A DNA stretch of 34,965 nt, from the NCBI RefSeq assembly GCF_003244875.1, contig NZ_LXXZ01000042.1, positions 1 to 34,965 on the forward strand. Reading direction: 5' to 3'. The stretch is from Stenotrophomonas sepilia. GTDB taxonomy: Bacteria > Pseudomonadota > Gammaproteobacteria > Xanthomonadales > Xanthomonadaceae. The notes under the pieces were generated by a model that had not been told where the DNA came from, did not search any database, and saw nothing but the letters and a program-made list of their open reading frames with translations. This document shows positions 25,853-34,945 of this stretch, piece after piece. The position numbers and the translations under genes are program-made. How positions within the stretch are numbered: position 1 is the first letter of the stretch; each line of letters starts with the position of its first letter.

Positions 25853-27090
25853 TGGCCGCCGATCGTCGCGTGGTGGTCACCGGCGCCGCCGCCATCAGTC
25901 CACTCGGCCACGACTGGCCGACCATCGAGGCACACCTGCGCAGCTGCCGCAACGCGGTGCGTGCGATGCCCGAGTGGGATGTCTATGCCGGGCTGAACAC
26001 CAAGCTGGCCGCGCCGGCGCAGGACTTCGAGCTGCCGCCGAACTACAACCGCAAGACCACCCGCTCGATGGGCAAGGTCGCGATCATGTCGGTGCGCGCC
26101 ACCGAGGTGGCGCTGCGCGAGGCCGGCCTGCATGAGCATCCGGTGCTGCGCAGTGGCCGTACCGGGGTGGCCTATGGCTCCTCGTCCGGCAGCCACGAGG
26201 CCACCGGCGAATTCGGGCGCATGCTCAACGAATTCACCACGGATGGCATCAGCGCCACCACCTACCTGAAGATGATGAGCCACACCGCGCCGGTCAACAT
26301 CGGCGTGTTCTTCGGCCTGTCCGGGCGCGTGTACACCACCTCCAGCGCCTGCACGTCGGGCAGCCAGGGTGTGGGCGCGGCCTATGAAGCCATCCGCAGC
26401 GGCAAGCAGACGGTGATGGTGGCCGGCGGTGCCGAGCAGCTCGATGCCACCGCTGCAGCGGTGTTCGACACGCTGTTCGCCACCAGCGTGCGCAATGACG
26501 CGCCGCAGACCACGCCTCGCCCGTTCGATGCCGGCCGCGATGGCCTGGTGCTGGGCGAGGGCGCCTGCACGCTGATCCTGGAAGACCTGGAACACGCGCA
26601 GGCGCGCGGCGCCACCATCCTTGCCGAGGTGGTCGGCTACGGCACCAACAGCGATGGCCAGCACGTCACCCAGCCCAGTGCCGACACCATGGCCCAGGCC
26701 ATGCGCCTGGCATTGGAGGACGCCGGCCTGGACGCGGCGCAGATCGACTACGTCAACGCCCATGGCACCGCCACCGACCACGGCGACATCGCCGAGACCC
26801 AGGCCACCGCACAGGTGTTCGGCAGCCGCGTGCCGATCAGCTCGCTGAAGAGCTACGTCGGCCACATGCTGGGTGCCTGTGGCGCGTTCGAGGCCTGGGT
26901 GAGCATCCAGATGATGCGTGCCGGCTGGTTCGCGCCCACCCTGAACCTGGCCGAGGTCGACCCGCGCTGTGGCCAGCTCGACTTCATCACCGGGCAGGGC
27001 CGCGAACTGCAGGCCGAGTACGTGATGAGCAACAACTTCGCCTTCGGCGGCATCAACACCTCGCTGGTGTTCCGCCGCTGGAGCGAGTGA
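25852..27090 (+). CDS. Beta-ketoacyl-ACP synthase, second ketosynthase (ApeR-like)
   Basis: The product is a 412-aa second active ketosynthase, with Cys167 (SSACTSGSQG), His304 (NAHGTATDHGD) and His338 (SYVGHMLGACG), Lys333 nearby. It is more FabF-like than the first one and differs from it throughout. In aryl polyene systems a second ketosynthase is present, but whether it starts chains or adds late steps is not settled in my knowledge. It is the last gene of the operon. Confidence 0.92.
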   Translation: MAADRRVVVTGAAAISPLGHDWPTIEAHLRSCRNAVRAMPEWDVYAGLNTKLAAPAQDFELPPNYNRKTTRSMGKVAIMSVRATEVALREAGLHEHPVLRSGRTGVAYGSSSGSHEATGEFGRMLNEFTTDGISATTYLKMMSHTAPVNIGVFFGLSGRVYTTSSACTSGSQGVGAAYEAIRSGKQTVMVAGGAEQLDATAAAVFDTLFATSVRNDAPQTTPRPFDAGRDGLVLGEGACTLILEDLEHAQARGATILAEVVGYGTNSDGQHVTQPSADTMAQAMRLALEDAGLDAAQIDYVNAHGTATDHGDIAETQATAQVFGSRVPISSLKSYVGHMLGACGAFEAWVSIQMMRAGWFAPTLNLAEVDPRCGQLDFITGQGRELQAEYVMSNNFAFGGINTSLVFRRWSE

Positions 27091-27149
27091 TCCACTGCGC
27101 CAACATACCGTTCCCGTTACCCCCGCACCCTCGACAAGGAGATGTTCCG

Positions 27150-27590
27150 ATGCGCCGCACTCTCATGATCGCCACGGCTACCGCGCTGCTGGCCCTGACT
27201 TCCACCGCTTCCGCCCGCGACACGCGTGTCGAACAGTCCCTGCAGGAACTGGTCAATTCGCAGGCCGCCAAGGACGCCGGCATCGACGGCAGCGTGCGCT
27301 TCTATCTGGCCGGCCAGCCGGTCAGCGTGCAGCAGCGCCTGGGCGAAGACGTGACCAACAAGAAGACCAACGCCGCCAACAAGAGCGATGCCGAGGCCTG
27401 CCGCTGGGTTGCGCTGTCGGCACTGCGCGCGCTGCAGGACGGTGCCAAGTCGCGCGGCGCCAACGCCGTGGTCGACATCGTCAGCTATTACAAGAAGAAC
27501 GAGTTCAAGAGCAGCACCAACTACGAGTGCTACGCCGGTGCCATCCTCGCGGGTGTCGCGCTGAAGGGCACCTACGCCAAGGTCAAGTAA
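27150..27590 (+). CDS. Periplasmic hypothetical protein after the pigment cluster
   Basis: The product is 146 aa with a signal peptide (MIATATALLALTSTASA) and a strong AAGGAGA site before the ATG at 27150. The mature protein has a conserved-looking core (GANAVVDIVSYYKKNEF) and a C-terminal YECYAGAILAGVALKG. I believe homologs are often mislabelled as an excinuclease ATPase subunit; nothing in this sequence supports that. It follows the last ketosynthase by 59 nt and may be part of the transcript or have its own promoter. Confidence 0.75.
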   Translation: MRRTLMIATATALLALTSTASARDTRVEQSLQELVNSQAAKDAGIDGSVRFYLAGQPVSVQQRLGEDVTNKKTNAANKSDAEACRWVALSALRALQDGAKSRGANAVVDIVSYYKKNEFKSSTNYECYAGAILAGVALKGTYAKVK

Positions 27591-27597
27591 GCGCCCG

Positions 27598-27632
27598 TGT
27601 GGCGGCGGCGCAGCCTGAACGTCGCCGCCACA
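27598..27632 (+). terminator. Hairpin after the pigment region
   Basis: A perfect 10-bp stem, TGTGGCGGCG (27598-27607) with CGCCGCCACA (27623-27632), encloses a 15-nt loop a few bases after the stop of the periplasmic protein gene. There is no T-run, so it may stop transcription weakly or protect the mRNA end. Confidence 0.55.
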
Positions 27633-27750
27633 TTGCTGAACCCCGCAGGCGAAACGCCGCCGATCGCGCCGCCATCGTCGGCTGACGGCTTTCCCCGGTG
27701 TCGGCTTTCCGACACAATCATGGCTCTTCCCGGGTTATCGTCCCGCGGAC

Positions 27751-28011
27751 ATGCACGCCTACGTCTATAAAAGCCAACTCAAGCCGGACACCTACGTCTA
27801 CGTTCCCCGACGCGATGATTTCAGCGCGCTGCCCGCGCCGCTGCTCACCTCGCTGGGGACGCTCGCCTTCGTGCTGGAGGTGGCCCTGGATGCCCAGCGC
27901 CGCCTGGCACAGGCTGACCCGGAAAAGGTCCGCAGCGAAATGAGCGAGCGCGGGTTCTACCTGCAGGTGCCGCCGTCGGTGGCCAGCCTGATGCCGCGCC
28001 ACTATGACTGA
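27751..28011 (+). CDS. YcgL domain protein
   Basis: The product is an 86-aa cytoplasmic protein of the YcgL family, recognisable from the start [28 protein letters not shown] and the end [12 protein letters not shown]. The biochemical function is unknown. Its 3' end overlaps the ankyrin gene by 8 nt, so the two are probably translated together. Confidence 0.88.
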   Translation: MHAYVYKSQLKPDTYVYVPRRDDFSALPAPLLTSLGTLAFVLEVALDAQRRLAQADPEKVRSEMSERGFYLQVPPSVASLMPRHYD

Positions 28012-31000
28012 CGCCTCCCGTCCGCGCATTCTGTCAATTGCCTTCGCCGCGGGCGCCGTGCTGGCGCTGGGCGCCGCCGTGGGCGGCGTTCCGGGTGCGG
28101 TCCTTGCCGCACTGGCGCAGCCCGCGTTCGCGTTGGCGATATCGTGGTGGCGCCGCAGCCGCGCGCTGCTGCCGCTGAAGGTGGTCGCACGCCAGGACCT
28201 GCCGGCGCTGCTGGCCTTGTGGGCAGCCGCCCCGCTGTTGCTGGCGCTGCTGCTGGCCTGGCCGCTCGCAGCACTGCGTGACAGCGGCAGCCTGGCGGCA
28301 GTGCTTGGCCTGAGCGTACTGGTCAGTGCCGGCCTGTTGGCGGCCTGGCGCACCTGGCCATTGTGGAACGATGTCGAACGCCTGGATGGCAGCCTGGCCC
28401 AGCACTGGCAGGCGCTGGCGGGGCGCGACCTGACTGCCTGGCGTGGCCTCGGCGTGGCCGCGCTGGTCATTGCGCTGGCCGCGCTGGTGGTGCTGCCGGC
28501 CTGGCCGGGCCTGTTGCCGGAAAGCGCGCGCTGGCCCGCCGCACTGGCGGTCGTACTGCTGTCGCCGGTGCTGCACCTGCTGCTGCAGCGGGTCGCGCCT
28601 GCGCCGCTGGTGTCGCTGCGCTCCAGCCCGTTGGCGGCGTCCAGCGCTGAACCCGAACCGATGTTCGCAGCGGCGGCCGAAACCGTGCCGCTGGAGGCGA
28701 TGGCGCCGCAGGAACTGACACCGGCGCTGTATGAAGCCGCCCGCCAGGGCCGCATCGACCGGGGCCTGCAGCTGCTGCAGGCCGGTGCCGATCCGTATGC
28801 GCTGCCGGACCCGAACTGGCGTGACCAGCGCAGCCTGGCGGTGCTGGCCGCGGTGCTGCCGGACCTGCGCCTGCTGCGCGAACTGATTGCCCGCGGCGTC
28901 GATGTGAATGCGCCGCACCGGGGCATGACCCCGCTGCTGGCGGCGACCCGCGACAGCTGGCATGGCCGCCCCGAAGCGGTGATGACCCTGCTCGCCAACG
29001 GCGCCGACTCGCGTGCCACCGACAGTGATGGCAACACCCCGCTGCACCATGCCGCACGCAGTTCCGACCCGGGGGTGGCCGCGCTGCTGCGCGATGCCGC
29101 TGCCGAAGTCGATGCGCTGAACCGTGATGGCTGGTCGCCGCTGGCGGTGGCCTGCCAGGTGGGCAACTGGCGTCTGGCCCGCTTCCTGCTCGAACGCGGT
29201 GCACGCTGCGAACCGGCCGATGGCACCCCGGTGCTGCTGGCCGCCGCCGCCACCGAGGATGATGATCCGGCGGGCGTGCAGCTGCTGCTCAAGCACAAGG
29301 CACGGGCCGACGCCCGCGATCGCCAGCGCCGCAGTGCGTTGCATGAGGCGGCCCTGGCCGGCCATGTCGAGATCATCGGCGTGCTGCTCGGCGCGGGCGC
29401 CAATCTGGAGGCGCGCGACGCACTGGGGCGTACGCCGTGGCTGGAAGCGGCCCGTGCCGGTCGTGCCGCCGTGATCGAGCACCTGCTGCCGCACAAGCCG
29501 GACCTGGTCGCGGTGGACGGCGAAGGCCGCAATGCGGTGCAGCTGGCGGCGATGGCCGAGGATGTCTCGCCGCTGCTGATCAAGCGCCTGGTCGAACTGG
29601 GCATCGCGGCCGATGCCACCGATCCGCTCGGCCGCCGTGCGGTGGACTACGCCGCCGAGGCCGGCCGCTGGGCGATCGTAGCCCTGCTGGACCCGTCCTA
29701 TCCGTTGCCGGCCGCGGTCAGTGATGGCCTGGCCGATCGTGGCGAAGCGGCCAGTGCCAGCGGCCTGCTGCCGGACCGTCCGCCGCTGACCCTGCTGCGC
29801 GAGGCCCTGGGCTTCGGCAATACCGACGGCATGGCGGCGCTGGCCAGGCTGTGCCAGCCGGAGGAACTGGGCGGGCTGCTGCTCGATCCGGAGTTGGCGC
29901 TGGAACCGCGTGCGGTGGACTGGCTGCTGGGCCACGGCGCCGATCCCTATGTGCGTGATGCCTGCTCCGATACGCCGATGTTCGCGCTGTTGTCGCGCGG
30001 CATCGATGCGGTGCCGGCGTTGCAGGTGATGCTGCAGCGTGGCCTGTCGCCGGCCGGCCGCGGTGGCCTGGCGCGCTTCCTTGCTGCCTGCGCACAGCAC
30101 GACCAGGCCGCGCGTGGCCTGGAACAGCTGGCACTGGAACTGCTTGAGCGTGGCGCCGATCCGTTCGCCGCCTCGCCGGCGGGTGATCCGCCGTTGTCGC
30201 TGGCGGTGCGCCTGGGCTGGCTGCGGCTGCAGCAGGCCCTGCTCAAGGCCGGCGTTGATCGCGAGGCACGCGACAGCCACGGCATGACCGCACTGCACCT
30301 GGCCACCGCATTGGCCCGCGAAGGCGCGCTTAAGCTGCTGGTGCAGCATGGTGCCTCGCCCGAAGCACGTGCCGCCGACGGCCAGACACCGCTGGGCGTG
30401 GCGCTGTCGATCGGTCGCCGCGATCTGGCCGACTGGCTCGATTGGCGGGTGTGGCCGTTGCCGCGCCGGACCCTGCGCGAGGCCGATCTGCCGGCCGCCG
30501 CAATGGCCGGTGACGTCGATGCAGTGCGCCGCCTCATCGATCTGGGCTTCGCCGTCGACGCGGTCGACGCACAGGGCTGCACCGCGCTGCTGCGTGCTGC
30601 CGGTGGCGGCCACCTGGCGGTAACCGACCTGCTGCTGGCGCGCGGCGCCGATCCGCAGCACGCGGCGGCCAGTGGCGCGACGCCGCTGTCGGCGGCGGTC
30701 AGCATGCGCCAGGTGGACATCGTTTCGGCCCTGCTCGACGCTGGCGCCAAGCTGGAACACCGCCTGCCGGGTGGCGTGACGGTGCTGATGCTGGCCTCCG
30801 CGCTGGGCCTTCCGGACATCGTCGCGCGCCTGCTCACGGCCGGTGCCGACGTGCATGCCGGTGACGCGCAGCAGCTGGGTCCGCTGCACTGTGCCGCGCT
30901 GTACGGTTTCAGTGCCCGCGACCGCTCGCGCCTGCTGGCCCTGCTCGACACCCTGCTGCTGGCCGGTGCCGAACCGGACCAGGCCGCCGCTGGTGCTGTC

Positions 31001-31342
31001 ACGCCGCTGCTGCTGCTGCTGGGCGCGCGCGCCGAGCCGGGTACCGCCTGCGACGAGCAGGTGGTGATGGCCGCAGTGGAGCGCCTGCTGGACGAGGACG
31101 TAAGCCTGGACGTACGCGACCCGCGCGGCTTCGGCCCGCTGCACCTGGCCGCGCTGCATGGCCTGCCGTTGCTGGTGCAGCGCCTGCTGCGCGCCGGCGC
31201 CGATCCTGAAGCGCGCGACAGCCTCAACCGCAGTCCGCGCGAGATCGCAGTGATGCGCGGCTTCATCGACGTGGCTGGCGAGTTCGAGCCGCGCGTGCCG
31301 GGCGTCTCCTCGATGGCCCGGTTCCTGCGCGACAACGGCTGA
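28004..31342 (+). CDS. Large membrane-anchored ankyrin repeat protein
   Basis: The product is 1112 aa. The first 200 residues hold about six hydrophobic segments (about 9-30, 33-48, 65-90, 94-115, 147-170, 178-197). A short linker follows, and then from about residue 235 to the end come roughly two dozen ankyrin repeats of about 33 residues, with the typical TPLHxAAxxG and LLxxGAD pieces (for example [31 protein letters not shown]). The repeats are degenerate near residues 590-660. It probably acts as a scaffold on the cytoplasmic face of the membrane. No enzyme domain is seen. It is coupled to YcgL. Confidence 0.88.
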   Translation: MTDASRPRILSIAFAAGAVLALGAAVGGVPGAVLAALAQPAFALAISWWRRSRALLPLKVVARQDLPALLALWAAAPLLLALLLAWPLAALRDSGSLAAVLGLSVLVSAGLLAAWRTWPLWNDVERLDGSLAQHWQALAGRDLTAWRGLGVAALVIALAALVVLPAWPGLLPESARWPAALAVVLLSPVLHLLLQRVAPAPLVSLRSSPLAASSAEPEPMFAAAAETVPLEAMAPQELTPALYEAARQGRIDRGLQLLQAGADPYALPDPNWRDQRSLAVLAAVLPDLRLLRELIARGVDVNAPHRGMTPLLAATRDSWHGRPEAVMTLLANGADSRATDSDGNTPLHHAARSSDPGVAALLRDAAAEVDALNRDGWSPLAVACQVGNWRLARFLLERGARCEPADGTPVLLAAAATEDDDPAGVQLLLKHKARADARDRQRRSALHEAALAGHVEIIGVLLGAGANLEARDALGRTPWLEAARAGRAAVIEHLLPHKPDLVAVDGEGRNAVQLAAMAEDVSPLLIKRLVELGIAADATDPLGRRAVDYAAEAGRWAIVALLDPSYPLPAAVSDGLADRGEAASASGLLPDRPPLTLLREALGFGNTDGMAALARLCQPEELGGLLLDPELALEPRAVDWLLGHGADPYVRDACSDTPMFALLSRGIDAVPALQVMLQRGLSPAGRGGLARFLAACAQHDQAARGLEQLALELLERGADPFAASPAGDPPLSLAVRLGWLRLQQALLKAGVDREARDSHGMTALHLATALAREGALKLLVQHGASPEARAADGQTPLGVALSIGRRDLADWLDWRVWPLPRRTLREADLPAAAMAGDVDAVRRLIDLGFAVDAVDAQGCTALLRAAGGGHLAVTDLLLARGADPQHAAASGATPLSAAVSMRQVDIVSALLDAGAKLEHRLPGGVTVLMLASALGLPDIVARLLTAGADVHAGDAQQLGPLHCAALYGFSARDRSRLLALLDTLLLAGAEPDQAAAGAVTPLLLLLGARAEPGTACDEQVVMAAVERLLDEDVSLDVRDPRGFGPLHLAALHGLPLLVQRLLRAGADPEARDSLNRSPREIAVMRGFIDVAGEFEPRVPGVSSMARFLRDNG

Positions 31343-31354
31343 TCCCTGGAAAAG

Positions 31355-31431
31355 GGTAGTGCCGGCCGCTGGCCGGCTACCTCATGACATCTCCGGGATC
31401 AAGGGATTGCCGGCCAGCGGCCGGCACTACC
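31355..31431. repeat. Perfect 23-bp inverted GTAG repeat between convergent genes
   Basis: Bases 31355-31377 are the exact reverse complement of 31409-31431. Each copy also folds on itself: GTAG (31356-31359) plus GCCGGCC-GCT-GGCCGGC, and GCCGGCC-AGC-GGCCGGC plus CTAC. The arrangement is an opposed pair of SMAG-like REP elements, 31 nt apart. It sits between the ankyrin gene and the Kef-type gene, which end toward each other, so it can also act as a two-way terminator. Confidence 0.82.
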
Positions 31432-31452
31432 GCAATCCGTTGGCCAGCACAC

Positions 31453-33231
31453 CTACTCGCCGTCGCTTTCCGCGTCAGCTTCGAACAGGTGCATCAGGTC
31501 GTTGCGTGCATCACGCGAGGTCTGGATCACCGCGGCCTCGTCGTCGTACACCAGGTACTGGTCGCGCAGCAGCTGCTCATCATGCTCACGGAAGCGCTGC
31601 ACATGGCGCTCGGCCACGTCCGGTGCCACGCCCAATGCAGTCAGCACGCGCCCGCTCATTTCCAGGCTGGTGCCGAACACTTCGCGGAACGGCTCGGCCG
31701 ACATGTCCATCAGTCGCCAGGCATGCTGGCGGTTGCGTGCACGCGCCAGCACCTTCGCGTCCGGGTACAGCCGGCGCACCATGCGCACCGCGCGCAGGTT
31801 GGTCTCCGGGTCGTCCACGGTGATGACGAACACATCGATGTGTTCGCCACCCGCTGCACGCAGCATCTCCGGGCGGGTCGGGTCGCCGTAGTACAGCTGG
31901 TTGCCGAAGCGGCGCAGGTCGGCCACCGTGTCCGGGTTCGCCTCCAGCGCCACGAACGGCACCTTCTGTGCGGTCAGCAGGCGTGCGATCACCTGGCCGA
32001 AGCGGCCCATGCCGGCGATCAGCACCTTGGGCCGGTTGTCCGGTGCCACCTTGTCGGCCTCGGCGGTCCCGCGCGGTGGAGCCTTCTCCTGGCCGAGCAG
32101 CTTGAGCAGCGCGATCATCAGCAGTGGCGTGATCGCCATCGACAGGCCGACGATCGCCACCAGCCGATCGTGATTGGCGTTGCCCAGCAGGTGCGCGCGC
32201 TGCGCTTCGTTGAACACCACGAAGGCGAACTCGCCCCCCAGCCACAGCACGCTGCCCAGCAGCAGCGACTGCCGCGGACTGAGCTTTGCAATACGGCCAA
32301 TCACATACAGCAGGCTGAACTTGACCACCAGCAGGATCGCCACGCCGGCGGCGATCAGCCACGGCTCTGCGGCGATGCGGTCGAGATCGATGCCCATGCC
32401 CACGGCGATGAAGAACAGCCCCAGCAGCAGGCCCTTGAACGGCTCGATCTGCGCTTCCAGTTCGTGCCGGAACTCCGAATCGGACAGCAGCACCCCGGCC
32501 AGGAACGCGCCCAGGCTGGGGCTGAGACCCGCTTCCTGCATGAACCAGGCAGTGCCCAGCACCACCAGCAGGGCGGTGGCGGTGAACACTTCCGGGCTGC
32601 GGGTGCGGGCGATGATGCTGAACACCTTGCGCAGCACCGGTCGCCCGCACAGGATCACCACGGCCAGCGCGCCGAGGGCCACGGCGGCGTCTTCCCAGCG
32701 CAGGGTCTCGTTCTTCGCCCCGCCCAGCAGCGGGATGGCCGCCAGCAGCGGGATCGCGATCAGGTCCTGGAACAGCAGGATGGCAAAACCCAGCCGGCCA
32801 TGGTCGCTGTTGATCGCCTTGTGCTCGGACAGCAGCTGCAGGCCTACCGCGGTGGATGACAGCGCCAGCGCAACACCGACCACCAGCGCGCTCTTCCACT
32901 GGAAGTGGTCGAGCAGCAGCAGGCCGCCCAGCACCAGCCCGGACATCGCCACCTGCGCCGCGCCCGCGCCGAACACCGAGCGCCGCATCACCTTCAGACG
33001 TGCCGGCGACAGCTCCAGGCCGATCACGAACAGCAGCATCACCACGCCGATCTCGGCCGCGCCGAGGATGCGGTCGGCGTCCTGCACGAAGCCCAGCCCG
33101 TCCGGGCCCAGCACCACGCCGGCCGCCAGGTAGCCCAGCACCGCGCCGAAGCCGAACTTCTTGAACACCGGCACGGCAATGACCGCCGCCAGCAGCAGCA
33201 CCAGGGCCAGTTCCAGACCGCCGCTATGCAT
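31453..33231 (-). CDS. Kef-type CPA2 monovalent cation:proton antiporter
   Basis: The product is a 592-aa inner-membrane antiporter that likely exports K+ in exchange for H+ under stress. Residues of about 1-385 hold the transmembrane Na/H-exchanger-like part (motifs GVVMLLFVIGLELSP, FQDLIAIPLL, GAFLAGVLLSD). Residues of about 400-520 form the nucleotide-binding TrkA-N/KTN domain, with VLIAGMGRFGQ from Lys402 and YGDPTRPEMLRAAG. This layout matches KefB/KefC. It cannot be split into KefB or KefC by eye, and no partner gene of the KefF/G type is next to it. Confidence 0.9.
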   Translation of the reverse strand: MHSGGLELALVLLLAAVIAVPVFKKFGFGAVLGYLAAGVVLGPDGLGFVQDADRILGAAEIGVVMLLFVIGLELSPARLKVMRRSVFGAGAAQVAMSGLVLGGLLLLDHFQWKSALVVGVALALSSTAVGLQLLSEHKAINSDHGRLGFAILLFQDLIAIPLLAAIPLLGGAKNETLRWEDAAVALGALAVVILCGRPVLRKVFSIIARTRSPEVFTATALLVVLGTAWFMQEAGLSPSLGAFLAGVLLSDSEFRHELEAQIEPFKGLLLGLFFIAVGMGIDLDRIAAEPWLIAAGVAILLVVKFSLLYVIGRIAKLSPRQSLLLGSVLWLGGEFAFVVFNEAQRAHLLGNANHDRLVAIVGLSMAITPLLMIALLKLLGQEKAPPRGTAEADKVAPDNRPKVLIAGMGRFGQVIARLLTAQKVPFVALEANPDTVADLRRFGNQLYYGDPTRPEMLRAAGGEHIDVFVITVDDPETNLRAVRMVRRLYPDAKVLARARNRQHAWRLMDMSAEPFREVFGTSLEMSGRVLTALGVAPDVAERHVQRFREHDEQLLRDQYLVYDDEAAVIQTSRDARNDLMHLFEADAESDGE

Positions 33232-33456
33232 GGGAATACCTGGTCATCGGGGAAGCCCGCAGTGCGTCCGTTCGGGTGGGGAAAGCGTGGCGAGCGCCAC
33301 CCGGCCATTATGCGCGCCGGTCGGTGTATGCACGAGAACAACCGGCCGGCCGGCGCCCGGCGCAGGGATGCCGGGTTGACCTGCATGGCCCGCGGGTCCA
33401 GACTGCCCGCCGCTGGCGGCGCACCGCCGGCACGCGCATTCCGGAGTCCCCAACCC

Positions 33457-33513
33457 ATGTCCAGCGACAGTAGAAGTCGACCTCGTTCGACGCCAGCGAT
33501 GGCCACCGCCTGA
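33457..33513 (+). CDS. Short upstream ORF in the mgtE leader (candidate leader peptide)
   Basis: This frame encodes MSSDSRSRPRSTPAMATA and stops with TGA 61 nt before the mgtE start. A GGAG site sits 10 nt before its ATG. It contains Pro and several Arg codons, which resembles leader peptides of magnesium transporters in enteric bacteria, but there is no homology evidence. Confidence 0.35.
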   Translation: MSSDSRSRPRSTPAMATA

Positions 33514-33521
33514 CATCGGGA

Positions 33522-33574
33522 CGGTTTGCCTGCGTTGGCGTTGCGCGAGGTCGCACCCCCACAAGGCAAAACCG
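33522..33574 (+). promoter_or_regulatory. Hairpin that hides the mgtE ribosome-binding site
   Basis: CGGTTTGCCT (33522-33531) pairs with AGGCAAAACCG (33564-33574), with one bulged base, and the second arm ends exactly at the base before the mgtE ATG and includes its AAGG Shine-Dalgarno sequence. The 32-nt loop begins 9 nt into the region after the upstream ORF stop. Such a fold should block translation unless opened. Confidence 0.5.
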
Positions 33575-34945
33575 ATGAACCAGAAGCAATTGCTGCGCCC
33601 GGTGGCCGATGCCGCCGCATTGGCCGCACCGCTGGCGAACTACAACACCGCCGATGCGGTGGAATTCCTCAACACACTGGAACTGGCCCGCGCTGCGGAA
33701 ACGCTGGCCGCGCTGCCGTTGCCGCGTGCAGTGAAGATGCTGGAAGCGCCGGAACTGCACCGCAGCGGTGAGCTGGTGGCCGCGCTGCCGCCGGCACGCG
33801 CCGCTGCCCTGCTCGGGTTGATGGCTGACGATCGCGCCACCGACATCGTCCACGAGCTGGATGAGGAAGAACGCGCGCGGCTGATCCCGCTGCTGGGCAC
33901 CGACGCCCGCCAGGCCATCCAGAAGCTGCTGAGCTATCCGCCGAACACCGCCGGCGCGCTGATGACCACCGAGTACGTGGCGGTACCCGCCAGCTGGACC
34001 GTGGCGCAGACCCTGCAGCACATCCGCCAGGTCGAGCGTACCCGCGAGACGGTGTACGCGATCTACGTGCTGGAGCCGGCCACCCAGCAGTTGCAGCAGG
34101 TGGTGACCATGCGCCGGCTGATCACCGGCCTGCCCGAGGAATCGATCCTGGACGTGGCCCAGGTCAATCCGCCGGTGACGGTGGACGCGCTGATGGACCA
34201 GGAAGAAGTGGCGCGGCTGATCCGCCGCCACGACCTGCTGGCGATCCCGGTGGTCGACGCGCAGCAGCAGATGCTCGGCATCGTCACCGTGGACGACGTG
34301 CTCGATGCGCTGATCGAGGAATCCACCGAGGACGCGCACAAGTTCGGCGGCATGGAAGCGCTGGACAAGCCGTACATGCAGATCGGCTTCTTCGAGATGC
34401 TGCGCAAGCGCGCCGGCTGGCTGAGCGTGCTGTTCCTGGGCGAGATGCTGACCGCCAGCGCGATGCAGCACTACGAAGACGAACTGGCGCGCGCGGTGGT
34501 GCTGACCCTGTTCATCCCGTTGATCATGAGCTCGGGCGGCAATTCCGGCTCGCAGGCCACCTCGCTGCTGATCCGCAGCCTGGCGCTGCGCGAACTGCGC
34601 CTGCGCGACTGGTGGAAGGTGGCCATCCGCGAGATCCCGACCGGCATGGTGCTGGGTGCCATCCTCGGCTGCCTGGCGATCGTGCGCATCGTGATCTGGC
34701 AGCTGGGTGGCCTGCATGACTACGGCGAGCACTGGATCCTGTTGGCGATCACCATCGGTGCCGCGCTGGTCGGCATCGTCACCTTCGGTTCGCTGTCCGG
34801 CTCGATGCTGCCCTTCATCCTGAAGCGGCTCGGCTTCGACCCGGCCAGCGCCTCGGCCCCGTTCGTGGCCACCCTGGTGGATGTGACCGGCCTGGTGATC
34901 TACTTCAGCATCGCCGCGCTGATCCTGCACGGCACGCTGCTGTAA
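33575..34945 (+). CDS. mgtE: Magnesium transporter/channel MgtE
   Basis: The product is a 456-aa Mg2+ channel of the MgtE family, which takes in Mg2+ through the inner membrane. Residues of about 1-120 are the N domain. Two CBS domains follow, from about residue 124 (NTAGALMTTEYVAVP) to about 255 (DLLAIPVVDAQQQMLGIVTVDDVLDAL). The membrane part (about 275-456) has five helices, with MSSGGNSGSQATSLLIRSLA the conserved pore segment. Length and order are normal. The start ATG at 33575 is placed by the AAGG site and the family N-terminus. Confidence 0.95.
   Translation: MNQKQLLRPVADAAALAAPLANYNTADAVEFLNTLELARAAETLAALPLPRAVKMLEAPELHRSGELVAALPPARAAALLGLMADDRATDIVHELDEEERARLIPLLGTDARQAIQKLLSYPPNTAGALMTTEYVAVPASWTVAQTLQHIRQVERTRETVYAIYVLEPATQQLQQVVTMRRLITGLPEESILDVAQVNPPVTVDALMDQEEVARLIRRHDLLAIPVVDAQQQMLGIVTVDDVLDALIEESTEDAHKFGGMEALDKPYMQIGFFEMLRKRAGWLSVLFLGEMLTASAMQHYEDELARAVVLTLFIPLIMSSGGNSGSQATSLLIRSLALRELRLRDWWKVAIREIPTGMVLGAILGCLAIVRIVIWQLGGLHDYGEHWILLAITIGAALVGIVTFGSLSGSMLPFILKRLGFDPASASAPFVATLVDVTGLVIYFSIAALILHGTLL

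Larger units (their letters stand above)
10704..27090 (+). other. Aryl polyene (xanthomonadin-type) pigment gene cluster
   Basis: Seventeen same-strand genes with mostly overlapping ends form one biosynthetic operon. Gene content matches the aryl polyene type II PKS family: chain-length factor, two ACPs, AMP ligase, dehydratases, ketoreductase, two ketosynthases, thioesterase, acyltransferases, glycosyltransferase, LolA-like protein, MMPL exporter and DUF3261 lipoprotein. An ammonia-lyase and a flavin halogenase are added, as in Xanthomonas and flexirubin-like versions. The largest internal gap is 53 nt (before the halogenase). The products of this family are yellow, membrane-bound and protect against oxidation and light. 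Confidence 0.93.
33232..33574 (+). promoter_or_regulatory. 343-nt leader between the Kef gene and mgtE
   Basis: The gap is long for this genome and dense in hairpins: GTGGC-GAGC-GCCAC (33287-33300), and two mutually exclusive stems, CCGCC-GCT-GGCGG (33407-33419) and GGCGG-CGCA-CCGCC (33415-33428), sharing the middle arm. An 18-codon reading frame and a hairpin over the mgtE ribosome-binding site follow. It probably carries divergent promoters and a regulated leader of mgtE. I did not recognise a known magnesium riboswitch (M-box). Confidence 0.5.

Noticed and set aside
10704..27090. Recent horizontal transfer of the pigment operon
   Set aside because: Base composition and codon choice look like the flanking genes, and no integrase, tRNA or direct repeat is seen at its ends.
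28034..31159. 1041-codon open frame antisense to the ankyrin gene
   Set aside because: It is rich in Gln, Arg and His with no motif. It mirrors the repeated codons of the ankyrin gene on the plus strand.
33232..33456. M-box (ykoK) magnesium riboswitch before mgtE
   Set aside because: I could not find the conserved M-box core, and the class is found mainly in other phyla.
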